A stretch of 64,000 nt of DNA from Salinimicrobium sp963709775. Lineage in GTDB: Bacteria; Bacteroidota; Bacteroidia; Flavobacteriales; Flavobacteriaceae. The stretch covers positions 1 to 64,000 of the forward strand of contig CAVPXS010000003.1 of assembly GCA_963709775.1 (NCBI GenBank), read 5' to 3'. The notes below the pieces were generated by a model. That model saw nothing but the letters and a program-made list of their open reading frames with translations, was not told the origin of the DNA and ran no database searches. Shown here one piece after another: positions 55,835-64,000 of this stretch. The position numbers and the translations under genes were made by a program. The first letter of the stretch is position 1, and each line of letters begins with the position of its first letter.

Positions 55835-56952
55835 TATTCAATAGGTTCTCCATGGGTTTGCTTAATGATCTTTGGCAGCAGAAAAGGAAGACCTGAGATG
55901 AGAGTTTGAGAAACTTCAGCAAGTTTTTCCCTCAACAGGATCTTTTGTAGCCATCCTGCTGTTGTAAATCTGCCGGAAAAGGTTTTTTCCCACCTTTGGC
56001 GGTAGGCCAGTTCCATTTCTTCCCGACTATTTCCCATTTCTATATGTCTAAGGATTTCTTCGGAAGCAATTTTAGCGCTGTGAATTGCGATGGCCATCCC
56101 ATTCCCGCAAAGCGGATGGATGAGACCGGCGGCATCTCCCAGCATAAGCACGTGATCTTCCACTGCTTCTTTTTTACTGAAGGATATTTGTGCAATAGTA
56201 ATCGGCTGCTCGAATACCGGAGAGGCTTCAGCAAGGAACCTATCCAAAAATGGGTTTTTCCGAAGTACTTTTTCATTGAACTTTTCGGGATCCTTGTGCT
56301 GCTTAAAACTTTCGTAAGTGGCCAGGTAACACATATTAATATCACCGGACTCTGTTCGGGAGAGTCCGCAGTAGCCACCTTTAAAGTTGTGTAAAGCAAC
56401 AAGATCATCAGGAAAATCCTTCAGCCGGTAATGGCTTTTTACTGCCACCCATGGCGCCGGTTCCTTAAAAAATTTCCTTTCCAGATTTTTATCCAGAAGT
56501 GACCTTTTTCCGAAGCTACCCAGAACAAAATCTGCCAGGTATTCCTCTTCCGAAGTAATAACTTTAAAATGATCTTCTAAATATTTAATTTCCAGCACCT
56601 TTTCCTGAATGACTTCTACTCCATTTTCTTTAGCAGTTTCATAAAACAAATAATCCAGCGCATAGCGACTAACTCCAAAAGCACCCAAAGGCAGGTCTAC
56701 ATTTACCGACCGACCCGATGGCGTGCTGTACAAAAGCTTATCGATAATCTTTGGTTCCAAGTCATTTAGTGGAACGCCCAGATCATCGAGATAGGGTTTA
56801 ACTTCCCGTGAAAGATATTCCCCGCAGACTTTATGATGAGGAAAACTATCCTTCTCAAAAAGGGTGATTTTTTGCCCTTTTTGAGCCAGGTGTATGGCTG
56901 CTGTTAAACCTGCCAGGCCGCCGCCAACAATAATGATCCTGTTCTTGCTCAT
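55834..56952 (-). CDS. FAD-dependent oxidoreductase (geranylgeranyl-reductase/hydroxylase type)
   Basis: A 372-residue flavoprotein. The N-terminal Rossmann motif IIIVGGGLAGLTAAIHLAQK binds FAD, with FPHHKVCGEYLSREV downstream, and the second FAD motif is LMLGDAAGLIHPLCGNGMAI, both typical of the GGR/UbiH-like group of hydroxylases and reductases. It probably oxidises the aromatic product or reduces an unsaturated chain. It is the first gene of the operon, at its 5' end, and is followed by a terminator-separated region upstream with OmpA (stop at 57016). Its start is at 56952 (MSKNRIIIVGGG). Confidence 0.82.
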   Translation of the reverse strand: MSKNRIIIVGGGLAGLTAAIHLAQKGQKITLFEKDSFPHHKVCGEYLSREVKPYLDDLGVPLNDLEPKIIDKLLYSTPSGRSVNVDLPLGAFGVSRYALDYLFYETAKENGVEVIQEKVLEIKYLEDHFKVITSEEEYLADFVLGSFGKRSLLDKNLERKFFKEPAPWVAVKSHYRLKDFPDDLVALHNFKGGYCGLSRTESGDINMCYLATYESFKQHKDPEKFNEKVLRKNPFLDRFLAEASPVFEQPITIAQISFSKKEAVEDHVLMLGDAAGLIHPLCGNGMAIAIHSAKIASEEILRHIEMGNSREEMELAYRQRWEKTFSGRFTTAGWLQKILLREKLAEVSQTLISGLPFLLPKIIKQTHGEPIE

Positions 56953-56974
56953 TCAGTTTTTCTTGGGAATAAAA

Positions 56975-56997
56975 AAACCCGGCATAAACCGGGTTTT
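56975..56997 (-). terminator. terminator after the OmpA-family lipoprotein gene
   Basis: Arms AAAACCCGG / CCGGGTTTT around CATAAA, with T run on the minus strand. It lies between the OmpA-family stop (57016) and the flavoprotein start (56952), separating the two transcription units. Confidence 0.75.
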
Positions 56998-57015
56998 AAA
57001 CTTTCTACCGGAATA

Positions 57016-57711
57016 TTAATTGCCGGCCTGTTCTTTTGCTTCTTCTTTAAGTTCTTCACTGGCCACAATGGCAAGCTCTACTCTACGGTTTTTGGAACGA
57101 CCTTCTACAGTAGAGTTGTCATACTTAGGCTGTGACTCACCGTACCATTTAGTATCGATCCTTCCTCCAGATATTCCCTGGCTGGTAAGGAAATTGGTAA
57201 CGGCCTGTGCCCTGTTCTTAGAAAGGGTAAGGTTATACGCATCACTTCCTGTATTATCTGTATGTCCTTCTACAAGAATATTAGTATCGGGATATTCCTG
57301 GAAGATGTTTGCAAGTTTCATTAATGCTTCTCTGGACTGGCCTTCGATTGCATATTTGTCTGTAGCAAAATATACTCCGCTGGTTTCATCAAAAGTCACA
57401 TTTATACCTTCACCAACTCTTTCTACTTCTGCTCCCGGGATCTCCTGTTCGATCTCCTGGGCTTGTTTATCCATTCGGTTTCCAATGTACGCTCCGGCAG
57501 CACCACCTACGACACCACCAATAATGGCTCCTAAGGCGGTATTTCCTTCTCCAACATTATTACCTACAACTCCGCCAACAACGGCACCACCTGTGGCACC
57601 TATAACGGTTCCTTTTTGTTTATTATTCGCATTTCTTGTAGCATCACATCCTACAAAAAGTATAAGGGCTGTAAATAAAAAAGCAAATAATTTGTTCTGT
57701 CTCATTTTCAT
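57016..57711 (-). CDS. OmpA-family lipoprotein with glycine zipper
   Basis: A 231-residue lipoprotein (lipobox LILFVGC, Cys at about 22). Residues 33-80 are a glycine-zipper two-helix hairpin (GTVIGATGGAVVGGVVGNNV, GAIIGGVVGGAAGAYIGNRM), which inserts in the membrane. The C-terminal 120 residues form the OmpA peptidoglycan-binding domain: ILVEGHTDNTGSDAYN and LSKNRAQAVTNFLTSQGIS, then SKNRRVELAI. It lies 11 nt after the lipocalin-like gene, so these two are cotranscribed, and a terminator follows. It is a typical envelope-stabilising protein. Confidence 0.88.
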   Translation of the reverse strand: MKMRQNKLFAFLFTALILFVGCDATRNANNKQKGTVIGATGGAVVGGVVGNNVGEGNTALGAIIGGVVGGAAGAYIGNRMDKQAQEIEQEIPGAEVERVGEGINVTFDETSGVYFATDKYAIEGQSREALMKLANIFQEYPDTNILVEGHTDNTGSDAYNLTLSKNRAQAVTNFLTSQGISGGRIDTKWYGESQPKYDNSTVEGRSKNRRVELAIVASEELKEEAKEQAGN

Positions 57712-57722
57712 AGTAAATTCAA

Positions 57723-58199
57723 TTATTTATTAAAGTTCATTTTAATTGTAAAGGGCTTTCCTTCAAAGTTTACAGTTTGTTCCCACGTCATTTGGTCGCC
57801 CGAAAGATGAGTGAGATTGATCCTGTAACCCTGGTTTCCGAGTTCAGATTTGTAATTGTCGTTCGTCGGTTTAAGCATTAGGTCATAATTTCCCATTGCT
57901 CCATCTGCTCCGTCGATAGACCAGATAAAAAATTGTGCATTCCCATCACAGTTGATACCAGATGGTTCATATGAGCCTGTATTATTATTTGACACGAACA
58001 TCCAGGTACTGCCTTCCAGGCATCTTGCAGGAATATCGTTCAACAGGGACACCTGAACATTTTGGTCATTCCCGGGATAGGTTATGCTGGTTAATTGCCA
58101 GTCTCCCCTCATGGTTTCCCTGGCTTCGTCTACTACGCGACTTGAGCCACATGAGACAAGGAAAACTAAGCTGAAAAATAAAAAAACAATCTTTTTCAT
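57723..58199 (-). CDS. lipocalin-like lipoprotein
   Basis: A 158-residue protein with a lipobox signal (LFFSLVFLVSC, Cys17). The mature part is a small beta-barrel of lipocalin-like type (RGDWQLTSITYPGNDQNVQV, PARCLEGSTWMFVSNNNTGS, QMTWEQTVNFEGKPFTIKMN), found in many Bacteroidota, where it is of unknown ligand and function. Two Cys near the middle (C84-type RCLEG and INCDG) may form a disulfide. It is the first gene of a pair with the OmpA-family gene. Confidence 0.75.
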   Translation of the reverse strand: MKKIVFLFFSLVFLVSCGSSRVVDEARETMRGDWQLTSITYPGNDQNVQVSLLNDIPARCLEGSTWMFVSNNNTGSYEPSGINCDGNAQFFIWSIDGADGAMGNYDLMLKPTNDNYKSELGNQGYRINLTHLSGDQMTWEQTVNFEGKPFTIKMNFNK

Positions 58200-58216
58200 T
58201 CTTTGATTTTAGATTA

Positions 58217-58266
58217 ATAAAAAATCCAATGTCATGACTATATAATCTTTCAATGACACTGGATTT
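58217..58266 (-). terminator. intrinsic terminator after the DUF1328 gene
   Basis: Arms AATCCAATGTCAT / ATGACACTGGATT (one mismatch) around a 17-nt loop. On the minus strand TTTTTTATT follows it directly, so it would terminate the DUF1328 transcript. Confidence 0.65.
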
Positions 58267-58279
58267 GTTTCGTTTACAA

Positions 58280-58441
58280 TTACCTTCTAAATAGTCTGCT
58301 TATAAGGGCTATTACAAGTAGAACAAGGAAGATGTAAAAGATAATCTGCGCAATATCGGCAGCACCTTCCGCAATTCCCCCAAATCCAAAAATGGCGGCA
58401 ATAATTGCAATAATTAAAAAGATAACGATTAATCGTATCAT
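58280..58441 (-). CDS. DUF1328 small membrane protein (YtjA-like)
   Basis: A 53-residue protein (MIRLIVIFLIIAIIAAIFGF onward) with two membrane helices: the first is residues 3-20 and the second is IIFYIFLVLLVIALISRLF. The GGIAEGAADIAQ turn between them is the DUF1328 signature. The family is widespread and short, with unknown function, perhaps in stress response. A terminator follows. It lies in the otherwise empty space between the lipocalin gene and the E1 gene. Confidence 0.75.
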   Translation of the reverse strand: MIRLIVIFLIIAIIAAIFGFGGIAEGAADIAQIIFYIFLVLLVIALISRLFRR

Positions 58442-58570
58442 AATTTAAGGTTTTAGTGATTAGTTACTCTAAATTACATTTCGACCTCCCGCTACACAAA
58501 AGATTATTACTTATTTAACAACTTTTTTGTAAAGAAATCCCAACAAATAAAAGATCCAGCCAATTCTTTC

Positions 58571-60602
58571 TTAATACTTCAATAATTCTAAAATTTTCTC
58601 TTCAAATCGCTTTTTAGGAAGGTAACCTTCTTCCAGGGCTTTTGAGAACGGGATTGGGGTTTCAAGGCTGGCGACCCGCATTACCGGTGCATCCAGGAGA
58701 TTCAAAACAGTTCTCAGCGATCATGGCTGCAATATCCGATCCCAGGCCTCCAAAAAGACTGTCTTCCTGAAGAATAATAACTTTCCCTGTTTTCTTTACT
58801 GAAGAAAAAATAGCTTCGGTATCCAAAGGCTGCAGGCTTCGCAGGTCCAATAGATCTGCTTTTATTTCGGGATGGGCTTCAAGTGTTTCCAAAGCCCAGT
58901 GCACGGCAGCTCCAAAGCTGATAACCGTAATATCACCCCCCTCTTTTAATAATGCTGCTTTCCCCAGGGGCAGTGTATAATAATCCTTTGGCACCTGTTG
59001 CCTTATGCTGCGATAAAGCGCCTTATGCTCAAAGAAAAGCACAGGATTGGGATCATTAATTGCTGTATTTAAAAGGCCTTTAGCATCATATGGGAAAGCA
59101 GGATAAACTACTTTTAGACCGGGAGTTTTGGTAAACCAGGCTTCATTAGTTTGACTGTGGAACGGTCCTGCTCCAACTCCTGCCCCACAAGGCATTCTTA
59201 TAACCACATCGGCATTCTGGTTCCAGCGATAATTAACTTTGGCCAGATAATTTACAACCGGGTTAAATCCTGAACTCACAAAATCGGCAAACTGCATCTC
59301 CACCATGGCCTTCATTCCTTTTATGGAAAGGCCCATGGCTGTTTCCACAATTCCAGATTCACAAATGGGAGTATTGCGTACTCTTTCCCTGCCAAATTCT
59401 TCAACAAAGTTCTCTGTGATCTTAAATACTCCGCCATATTCTGCAATGTCCTGCCCCATAAGAATCAAATTCTCATGACGCTGCATGGATTGGCGCAAGC
59501 CTCCTGAAATTGCATCTATGAACCTAAGCTCTTCAGTTTCTTCAGAAGGATTAACTTCCTCATATACAAAGCCTTTGTATACATCATTTAATTCTTTGGT
59601 TTCATCGAAATCAATAAAGGGTTCTGCATTGGCCTTTTTAAGATCCTCGTCTATTTCCTTTTTGATTTCACTTTTAAAAGTGGAATCGAGATCTTCAGAA
59701 AGAATATTTTCGGCTAAAAGGAATTCTTTGAAGTTATCCACAGGATCTTTTTTTGCCCACTCCTCCATTAATTCATTGGGTACATATTTTGTTCCGCTGG
59801 CTTCTTCATGCCCGCGCATTCTGAAGGTTTTGAATTCCACTAAAACCGGTCGGGGATTTTTCCGCATACTTTCGGCCAGGTGAGAGATCTTTTCATATAC
59901 CTCAAGAATATTGTTCCCGTCAATGATATGGGCTTCCATACCATAACCTAAAGCACGATCGGCAATATGCTCGCAATTGAATTGTTCCGATGTTGGGGTG
60001 GAAAGACCGTATCCATTGTTCTCAATACAAAACAATACCGGGAGCTTCCAGACCGAGGCTATATTAAGAGCTTCATGAAAATCTCCTTCACTGGTCCCGC
60101 CTTCACCGGTAAAAACTGCAGTGATCTTTTGCTCTTTTTGAAGCCTGTGTGCGAGGGCAATTCCATCGGCCACACCCAATTGTGGCCCCAAATGTGAGAT
60201 CATCCCCACGATCTTGAATTCCTGGGTGCCAAAATGGAAGCTACGATCCCGACCCTTTGTAAAGCCGGATGCTTTTCCCTGCCACTGACTAAATAACCTG
60301 AAAAGCGGAATTTCTCTCGCTGTAAATACTCCGAGATTACGGTGCATTGGCAGGATATACTCATCTTTATCAAGAGAAAGTGTCACTCCAATAGAAATAG
60401 CCTCCTGTCCAATCCCGCTGAACCATTTTGAAATCTTTCCCTGCCGTAACAGCACCAGCATTTTTTCTTCTATTAGCCTCGGCTTTAATAAGGCTTTGTA
60501 AAATGTAAGGAGCTGCTCATCCTGAAAACCTGTTCTGTCGAATTTTATATTTGGTTGAAATGGAGTTTCTCTAATTTCCATATGTAAGAATTGATTTCTC
60601 AA
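58571..60602 (-). CDS. 2-oxoacid dehydrogenase E1, fused alpha and beta subunits, one frameshift
   Basis: The restored protein is about 677 residues. The alpha half (1-350) has the TPP motif GEGGTSEGDFHEAL...FCIENNGYG (GEG at 166-168, NN at 195-196); the beta half (about 365 on) begins EELRFIDAISGGLRQSMQRH, with GQDIAEYGGVF and TPICESGIVETAMG. Together they decarboxylate a branched-chain or pyruvate-type 2-oxoacid. E2 and E3 genes are not in this window. Fused alpha/beta E1 is common in Bacteroidota. An extra base near 58700 breaks the frame; it continues LLDAPVMRVASLETPIPFSK and ends FEEKILELLKY at 58571, a normal E1-beta C-terminus, so this is a consensus error. Confidence 0.85.
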
Positions 60603-60671
60603 ATGTAATTAAATTTGAACTCCTTGTTATTAAGAAAAATCTAAACCCCACTGCACTCTTAGTAATTTATT

Positions 60672-60679
60672 TAACTTTG
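60672..60679 (+). promoter_or_regulatory. possible -7 promoter element of the oxygenase operon
   Basis: TAACTTTG matches TAnnTTTG. Transcription starting near 60686 would precede the ATG at 60703 by 17 nt. No TTG at the right distance upstream, so only half of the promoter is seen. Confidence 0.35.
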
Positions 60680-60702
60680 TGATACATATAAAACATGATC
60701 TT

Positions 60703-61656
60703 ATGGAAATGAACAACATTCCCAGTGTTGACCTCGCAGACTTTTTGTCTGATGACCCGAAGCGAAAGCAGAAATTTGTAAACGAAATAGGTAAAGCCTA
60801 CGAAGAAATAGGATTTGTCGCCTTAAAAAATCACTTTTTGAGCGATAATCTTAGTTCTGAGCTATATAAAGAAGTAAAGAACTTTTTTGACCTTCCGGTC
60901 GAAACTAAAAAGAAATATGAAATCGAAGGCCTTGCGGGCCAGCGAGGATACATTTCCTTCGGAAAAGAACATGCCAAAGGAAAGAAAGAAGGGGATCTTA
61001 AGGAATTCTGGCATTTTGGACAGGAACCTTCCAAAGATGCCAATCTTACTGAAGAATATCCTGAAAACGTACAGGTAGAAGAACTTCCCGACTTCAACCA
61101 CACCGGGATGGAAGCATACAGAATGCTTGAAAAAACCGGGATCTATGTATTAAGAGCACTTGCTCTTTACATTGGCCTGGATGAACATTACTTTGATCAT
61201 TGGGCAAGCAACGGAAACAGTATTTTACGCCCTATTCACTACCCTCCCATCACCGAAGAGCCAAAAGGCGCGGTACGGGCAGGAGCTCACGGCGACATTA
61301 ACTTAATTACCCTGTTAATGGGGGCGTCCACAGGAGGTCTTCAGGTTTTAAGAAAAGACGGCGAATGGATTGACGCCATTCCAAAGGAGGATGAATTAGT
61401 AATCAATGTTGGGGATATGCTTGAAAGACATACCAACAACAAACTTCGAAGCACAATCCACCGGGTAGTGAACCCTCCAAAGGAGCAGTGGAGCACTCCC
61501 CGATATTCCATTCCGTTTTTCATGCACCCACGCAGCGAAATGCCACTAAATTGTCTGGAAGAATGTATTGATGATGAGCATCCAAAAACTTATCCCGATA
61601 TTACTGCAGGGGAATTTCTTCACCAGCGACTGGTCGAGATAGGACTCAAAAAATAA
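60703..61656 (+). CDS. 2-oxoglutarate/Fe(II) oxygenase, isopenicillin-N-synthase-like
   Basis: A 317-residue non-heme iron enzyme. The iron ligands are visible as H-x-D...H: His196/Asp198 in GAHGDINLIT and His253 in STIHRVVNP. Arg267 in the RYSIPFFMHP stretch is the usual 2-oxoglutarate-binding residue. The N-terminal part IPSVDLADFLSD and the jelly-roll core match the isopenicillin N synthase family. It hydroxylates or oxidises an unknown substrate. The frame is open from 60679 but the ATG at 60703 fits the promoter and the N-terminus of relatives. It is followed after 4 nt by the SUI1-domain gene, forming the start of a short operon. Confidence 0.82.
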   Translation: MEMNNIPSVDLADFLSDDPKRKQKFVNEIGKAYEEIGFVALKNHFLSDNLSSELYKEVKNFFDLPVETKKKYEIEGLAGQRGYISFGKEHAKGKKEGDLKEFWHFGQEPSKDANLTEEYPENVQVEELPDFNHTGMEAYRMLEKTGIYVLRALALYIGLDEHYFDHWASNGNSILRPIHYPPITEEPKGAVRAGAHGDINLITLLMGASTGGLQVLRKDGEWIDAIPKEDELVINVGDMLERHTNNKLRSTIHRVVNPPKEQWSTPRYSIPFFMHPRSEMPLNCLEECIDDEHPKTYPDITAGEFLHQRLVEIGLKK

Positions 61657-61660
61657 TTTC

Positions 61661-62011
61661 ATGGCTAAAAAGAAGATGGGACTGGAGGATTTGGGCTTTG
61701 TCTTTTCGACAGACAAAGATTTTGAACCCGACATTCATGAAGATGAAAAGGAAGAGACATTAAAGCCCGAGGATCAACTCCTGGAAGCGCATTATAGCTC
61801 AAAAGGTCGTGCCGGTAAAAAGGTGACGGTAGTAAAAGGCTTCATTGGCACAGATGAAGATCTCACCGCCCTGGGTAAAGACTTAAAAAAGAAATGTGGT
61901 GTTGGTGGCTCTGTCAAGAATGGAGAAATCATCATCCAGGGAGAAGTGCGTGATAAAGTAATGAGTTATCTTAGTGATCTGGGATATAAAGTAAAGCGTG
62001 TAGGAGGCTAA
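61661..62011 (+). CDS. SUI1-domain protein (YciH-like translation factor)
   Basis: A 116-residue protein with an acidic N-terminus and a C-terminal SUI1 domain: GKKVTVVKGFIGTDEDLTAL, KKKCGVGGSVKNGEIIIQGE and VRDKVMSYLSDLGYKVKRVG. YciH-type proteins resemble eukaryotic eIF1 and act on start-codon selection on the 30S subunit. Start codon ATG at 61661 is 4 nt past the oxygenase gene. Its stop is 9 nt before the next gene. Domain call is secure, role in this organism less so. Confidence 0.88.
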   Translation: MAKKKMGLEDLGFVFSTDKDFEPDIHEDEKEETLKPEDQLLEAHYSSKGRAGKKVTVVKGFIGTDEDLTALGKDLKKKCGVGGSVKNGEIIIQGEVRDKVMSYLSDLGYKVKRVGG

Positions 62012-62020
62012 AATATTTTT

Positions 62021-62956
62021 ATGGAGGAAAAGAAAATTTTACATATCACCAATGGAGATGACCTTTCGGAACAGATCCTTAACCTAAAACTTCCGGGAGA
62101 TGTCATCACCTGGCGGGAAATGTTATGTGAAGGCCCTGCCTCCATGGATGTGGGGGACGAAGAGTTTGTAACACTTCGAAAGACTTTTCTTTGCGAGAAA
62201 TATAAAATTACAGAGGATAGATACCAGAAAGAATTCCTGGCAGAACTGGTAAAACTGGCCGCCATAAATAATTATGACGAGGTAGTTTTATGGTTTGAGT
62301 TCGACCTTTTCTCTCATATGAATATGCTCGCCCTAATTAGTTTCCTGCTTCAGAATAAAAAGACCGGTCCTTTTTCGCTGGTATGTAGCCGTAAATTAAA
62401 GGGAGAGGTAGAAATGGCTCCTCTTTCCCAGCTTTCTCCCAAACACCTTAAGGAGCATTACAAGCAAAGAATATCTTTGACCGATGAGGATATTCAAACT
62501 GCACAACTTATTTGGGAACTTTACTGCAGTAAAAGCCCTAAACGCCTGGCTTCAGAAATCAAAAAAACTACAAATTTTGAATATCTGTCCAGTTCTATTA
62601 GAGCACATATCGAGCGGTTCCCCAGTGTAAAAACAGGGCTAAATACTTTGGAGGTAAATGTTTTAAAACTCATTCGTGAACATAAAATAACATCTGTGAA
62701 TCACCTTTTAGGATACGCTTTGCAATACCAGGGTTATTATGGTTATGTAGATGTGCAGATGCAAAGGGTTTTAGATAAACTCAGTCCTTTTTATGAATCT
62801 TCAGAGAATGGATTATCTCTAAATGATGATGGCCTTAAAGCCCTAAACGGCACAAAAAATTACTACCAGAATTTAAAGGACGATGAATATTACGGCGGCG
62901 TTAGAAAATACGACTTCCTTTACGACCCCGATAACCACGACATATTAAAATTATAA
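62021..62956 (+). CDS. DUF1835 protein
   Basis: The 311-residue cytoplasmic protein begins KILHITNGDDLSEQILNLKL, the DUF1835 N-terminal domain, followed by GDVITWREMLCEGPASM, where the conserved W and acidic residues of the family occur. The second half (YGYVDVQMQRVLDKLSPFYE, then NYYQNLKDDEYYGGVRKYDF) is the associated C-terminal domain. No activity has been shown for the family, though in my recollection it often occurs near nucleotide- or tRNA-related genes. It is cotranscribed with SUI1 upstream and the phosphorylase, 1 nt downstream. Confidence 0.75.
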   Translation: MEEKKILHITNGDDLSEQILNLKLPGDVITWREMLCEGPASMDVGDEEFVTLRKTFLCEKYKITEDRYQKEFLAELVKLAAINNYDEVVLWFEFDLFSHMNMLALISFLLQNKKTGPFSLVCSRKLKGEVEMAPLSQLSPKHLKEHYKQRISLTDEDIQTAQLIWELYCSKSPKRLASEIKKTTNFEYLSSSIRAHIERFPSVKTGLNTLEVNVLKLIREHKITSVNHLLGYALQYQGYYGYVDVQMQRVLDKLSPFYESSENGLSLNDDGLKALNGTKNYYQNLKDDEYYGGVRKYDFLYDPDNHDILKL

Positions 62957-62957
62957 C

Positions 62958-63833
62958 ATGAATCATTTAGCAGCTTCAGAATTAATTCTGAACCCTGACG
63001 GCAGTATATACCACCTCAATTTAAAACCTGAACATCTTGCCGACACCATTTTACTGGTGGGAGATCAAAACCGGGTAGAGAAGATCACCCAATACTTTGA
63101 TAAAGTAGATGTGGTGATTAAAAAAAGAGAATTCCACACCCAAACAGGAGTTTATAAAGGAAAAAGAATTTCGGTAATTTCCACGGGAATTGGAACAGAT
63201 AACATTGATATTGTGCTCAATGAACTTGACGCCCTTGTCAATATCGATTTTGAAACCCGCCAAATCAAAGAAAATAAAACCAGCCTCAATATTATACGTA
63301 TTGGAACTTCGGGATCAATTCAAAAAGATATCCCTGTAGATTCAATTGTGGTAAGCGAACTGGCAGTTGGTTTCGATAGTTTATTGCATTACTACCAGAG
63401 TGATGACGTGCAACTTCAGGATTTTAATGAGGCTATTGAAGATCACCTTAGCACCTATGAAAGAAACAGCAAACCTTATGTAGTTCCTGCCGATTCTTCT
63501 TTGGTCAAAACATTTATGAGTGAAGAGGTGTTTTCCGGTTTTACGGGTTCAAATGTGGGGTTCTATGCACCACAGGGCCGTGTTCTTAGATTACCGCTAA
63601 GGGATGATAACATGAAGGATAAATTGGCAGCTTTCAGCTTTAAAGGAAAAAAGATCACCAATCTTGAAATGGAAACTTCAGCGATATTCGGCCTTTCGAA
63701 AATGCTGGGCCATAAAGCCCTTTCTCTAAACGCGATCATTGCAAACCGGGCAACGGGAAATTTCACCAAAGATGGGGCAAAGGCGGTTGATAACACCATC
63801 AAATATACACTGGAAAAGCTGCTTTCTGTTTAA
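62958..63833 (+). CDS. nucleoside phosphorylase (PNP/UDP family)
   Basis: The 291-residue enzyme has the nucleoside phosphorylase fold: ILVGDQNRVEKITQYFDKV, VISTGIGTDNIDIVLNELDA, the phosphate and sugar-binding IIRIGTSGSIQKDIPVDSIV, and the C-terminal KKITNLEMETSAIFGLSKML, where EMET holds the ribose-binding Glu. It splits purine or uridine nucleosides with phosphate; the base specificity cannot be read with certainty. The gene starts 1 nt after the DUF1835 stop and ends the visible operon. Confidence 0.85.
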   Translation: MNHLAASELILNPDGSIYHLNLKPEHLADTILLVGDQNRVEKITQYFDKVDVVIKKREFHTQTGVYKGKRISVISTGIGTDNIDIVLNELDALVNIDFETRQIKENKTSLNIIRIGTSGSIQKDIPVDSIVVSELAVGFDSLLHYYQSDDVQLQDFNEAIEDHLSTYERNSKPYVVPADSSLVKTFMSEEVFSGFTGSNVGFYAPQGRVLRLPLRDDNMKDKLAAFSFKGKKITNLEMETSAIFGLSKMLGHKALSLNAIIANRATGNFTKDGAKAVDNTIKYTLEKLLSV

Positions 63834-63876
63834 TTTCATTTAACAGAATATTAAAAGCACGCTAACCTCATATTTG

Positions 63877-63884
63877 TATTTTTG
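63877..63884 (+). promoter_or_regulatory. possible -7 element before the polyphosphate kinase gene
   Basis: TATTTTTG matches TAnnTTTG, 15 nt before the ATG at 63900. No TTG occurs at the usual -33 position. Confidence 0.3.
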
Positions 63885-63899
63885 GCTAAATCCCTCCCT

Positions 63900-64000
63900 A
63901 TGTTAAAGCCTGAAGAGAAAATTACAAGGCATCGCGATTTAAACTGGTTGAGTTTCAATGAAAGAGTGCTTCAGGAAGCACAAAACAGCACCACTCCTTT
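63900..64000 (+). CDS. ppk1: polyphosphate kinase 1, N-terminal fragment cut by window edge
   Basis: The 33 codons visible read MLKPEEKITRHRDLNWLSFN and ERVLQEAQ, the typical N-terminus of polyphosphate kinase (RDLNWLSFNERVL). The enzyme makes polyphosphate from ATP. Only the start is visible, so domain content and activity cannot be checked. Confidence 0.7.
   Translation, partial: MLKPEEKITRHRDLNWLSFNERVLQEAQNSTTP

Noticed and set aside
1..64000. CRISPR arrays, IS elements, integrases and rRNA genes were looked for.
   Set aside because: No regularly spaced repeats, transposase-like proteins or rRNA-like sequence were seen.

Overview
The window comes from a marine-type member of the Flavobacteriaceae (Bacteroidota). 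The evidence is AT-rich DNA, promoter-like TTTG / TAnnTTTG pairs in place of sigma70 boxes, weak Shine-Dalgarno sequences, a type IX secretion sorting domain, a TamL-type lipoprotein Omp85, fused E1 alpha/beta of a 2-oxoacid dehydrogenase, and many proteins typical of Gramella/Salegentibacter-like genomes. No rRNA, tRNA, CRISPR array or insertion sequence was recognised.

Layout. 1-11.1 kb is housekeeping: a frameshifted acyl-CoA reductase diverging from a ferredoxin, an FKBP isomerase, membrane proteins, aspartate kinase diverging from an ACT-like protein, a glycosyltransferase, a Gre factor, and a gluconokinase/6-phosphogluconate dehydrogenase fusion. 11.4-22.6 kb is the most unusual block. 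All its recognisable genes are on the minus strand and together look like a complete chaperone-usher fimbrial system in a Bacteroidota genome: DUF4402-type pilin genes, a PapD-like chaperone, a ~4.7 kb adhesin (two GEVED domains, PA14, Ig-like repeats) that ends in a type IX secretion sorting signal, a further DUF4402-like subunit, and an outer-membrane usher. The last four genes are 3-12 nt apart. The block carries many frameshifts and at least one stop, so it is either decaying or poorly polished sequence. 22.7-47.4 kb is core functions again: DoxX, OmpA lipoprotein, TamB-TamL, uracil phosphoribosyltransferase, an APC transporter, universal stress and cold-shock proteins, an M61 peptidase, an EF-G paralogue without the catalytic His of the G3 motif, and an S9 peptidase.

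47.4-58.4 kb holds an aconitase and then an eight-gene minus-strand operon (flavoprotein, methyltransferase, type III polyketide synthase, enoyl reductase-like SDR, FabZ-like dehydratase, ketosynthase, acyl carrier protein, phosphopantetheinyl transferase). It looks like a self-contained pathway for a phenolic lipid or related polyketide: the fatty-acid-type enzymes would build and load an acyl starter, the type III PKS would extend and cyclise it, and the methyltransferase and flavoprotein would tailor it. Two lipoproteins and a DUF1328 protein follow. 58.5-64 kb has the E1 fusion, a 2-oxoglutarate/Fe(II)-type oxygenase, a SUI1-domain protein, a DUF1835 protein, a nucleoside phosphorylase and the start of polyphosphate kinase.

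Quality note. Single-base indels, mostly in homopolymers, also break several otherwise perfect core genes (acyl-CoA reductase, EF-G-like, S9 peptidase, ketosynthase, E1). This points to consensus errors rather than genuine pseudogenes. Gene extents below are given for the restored reading frames where that applies.
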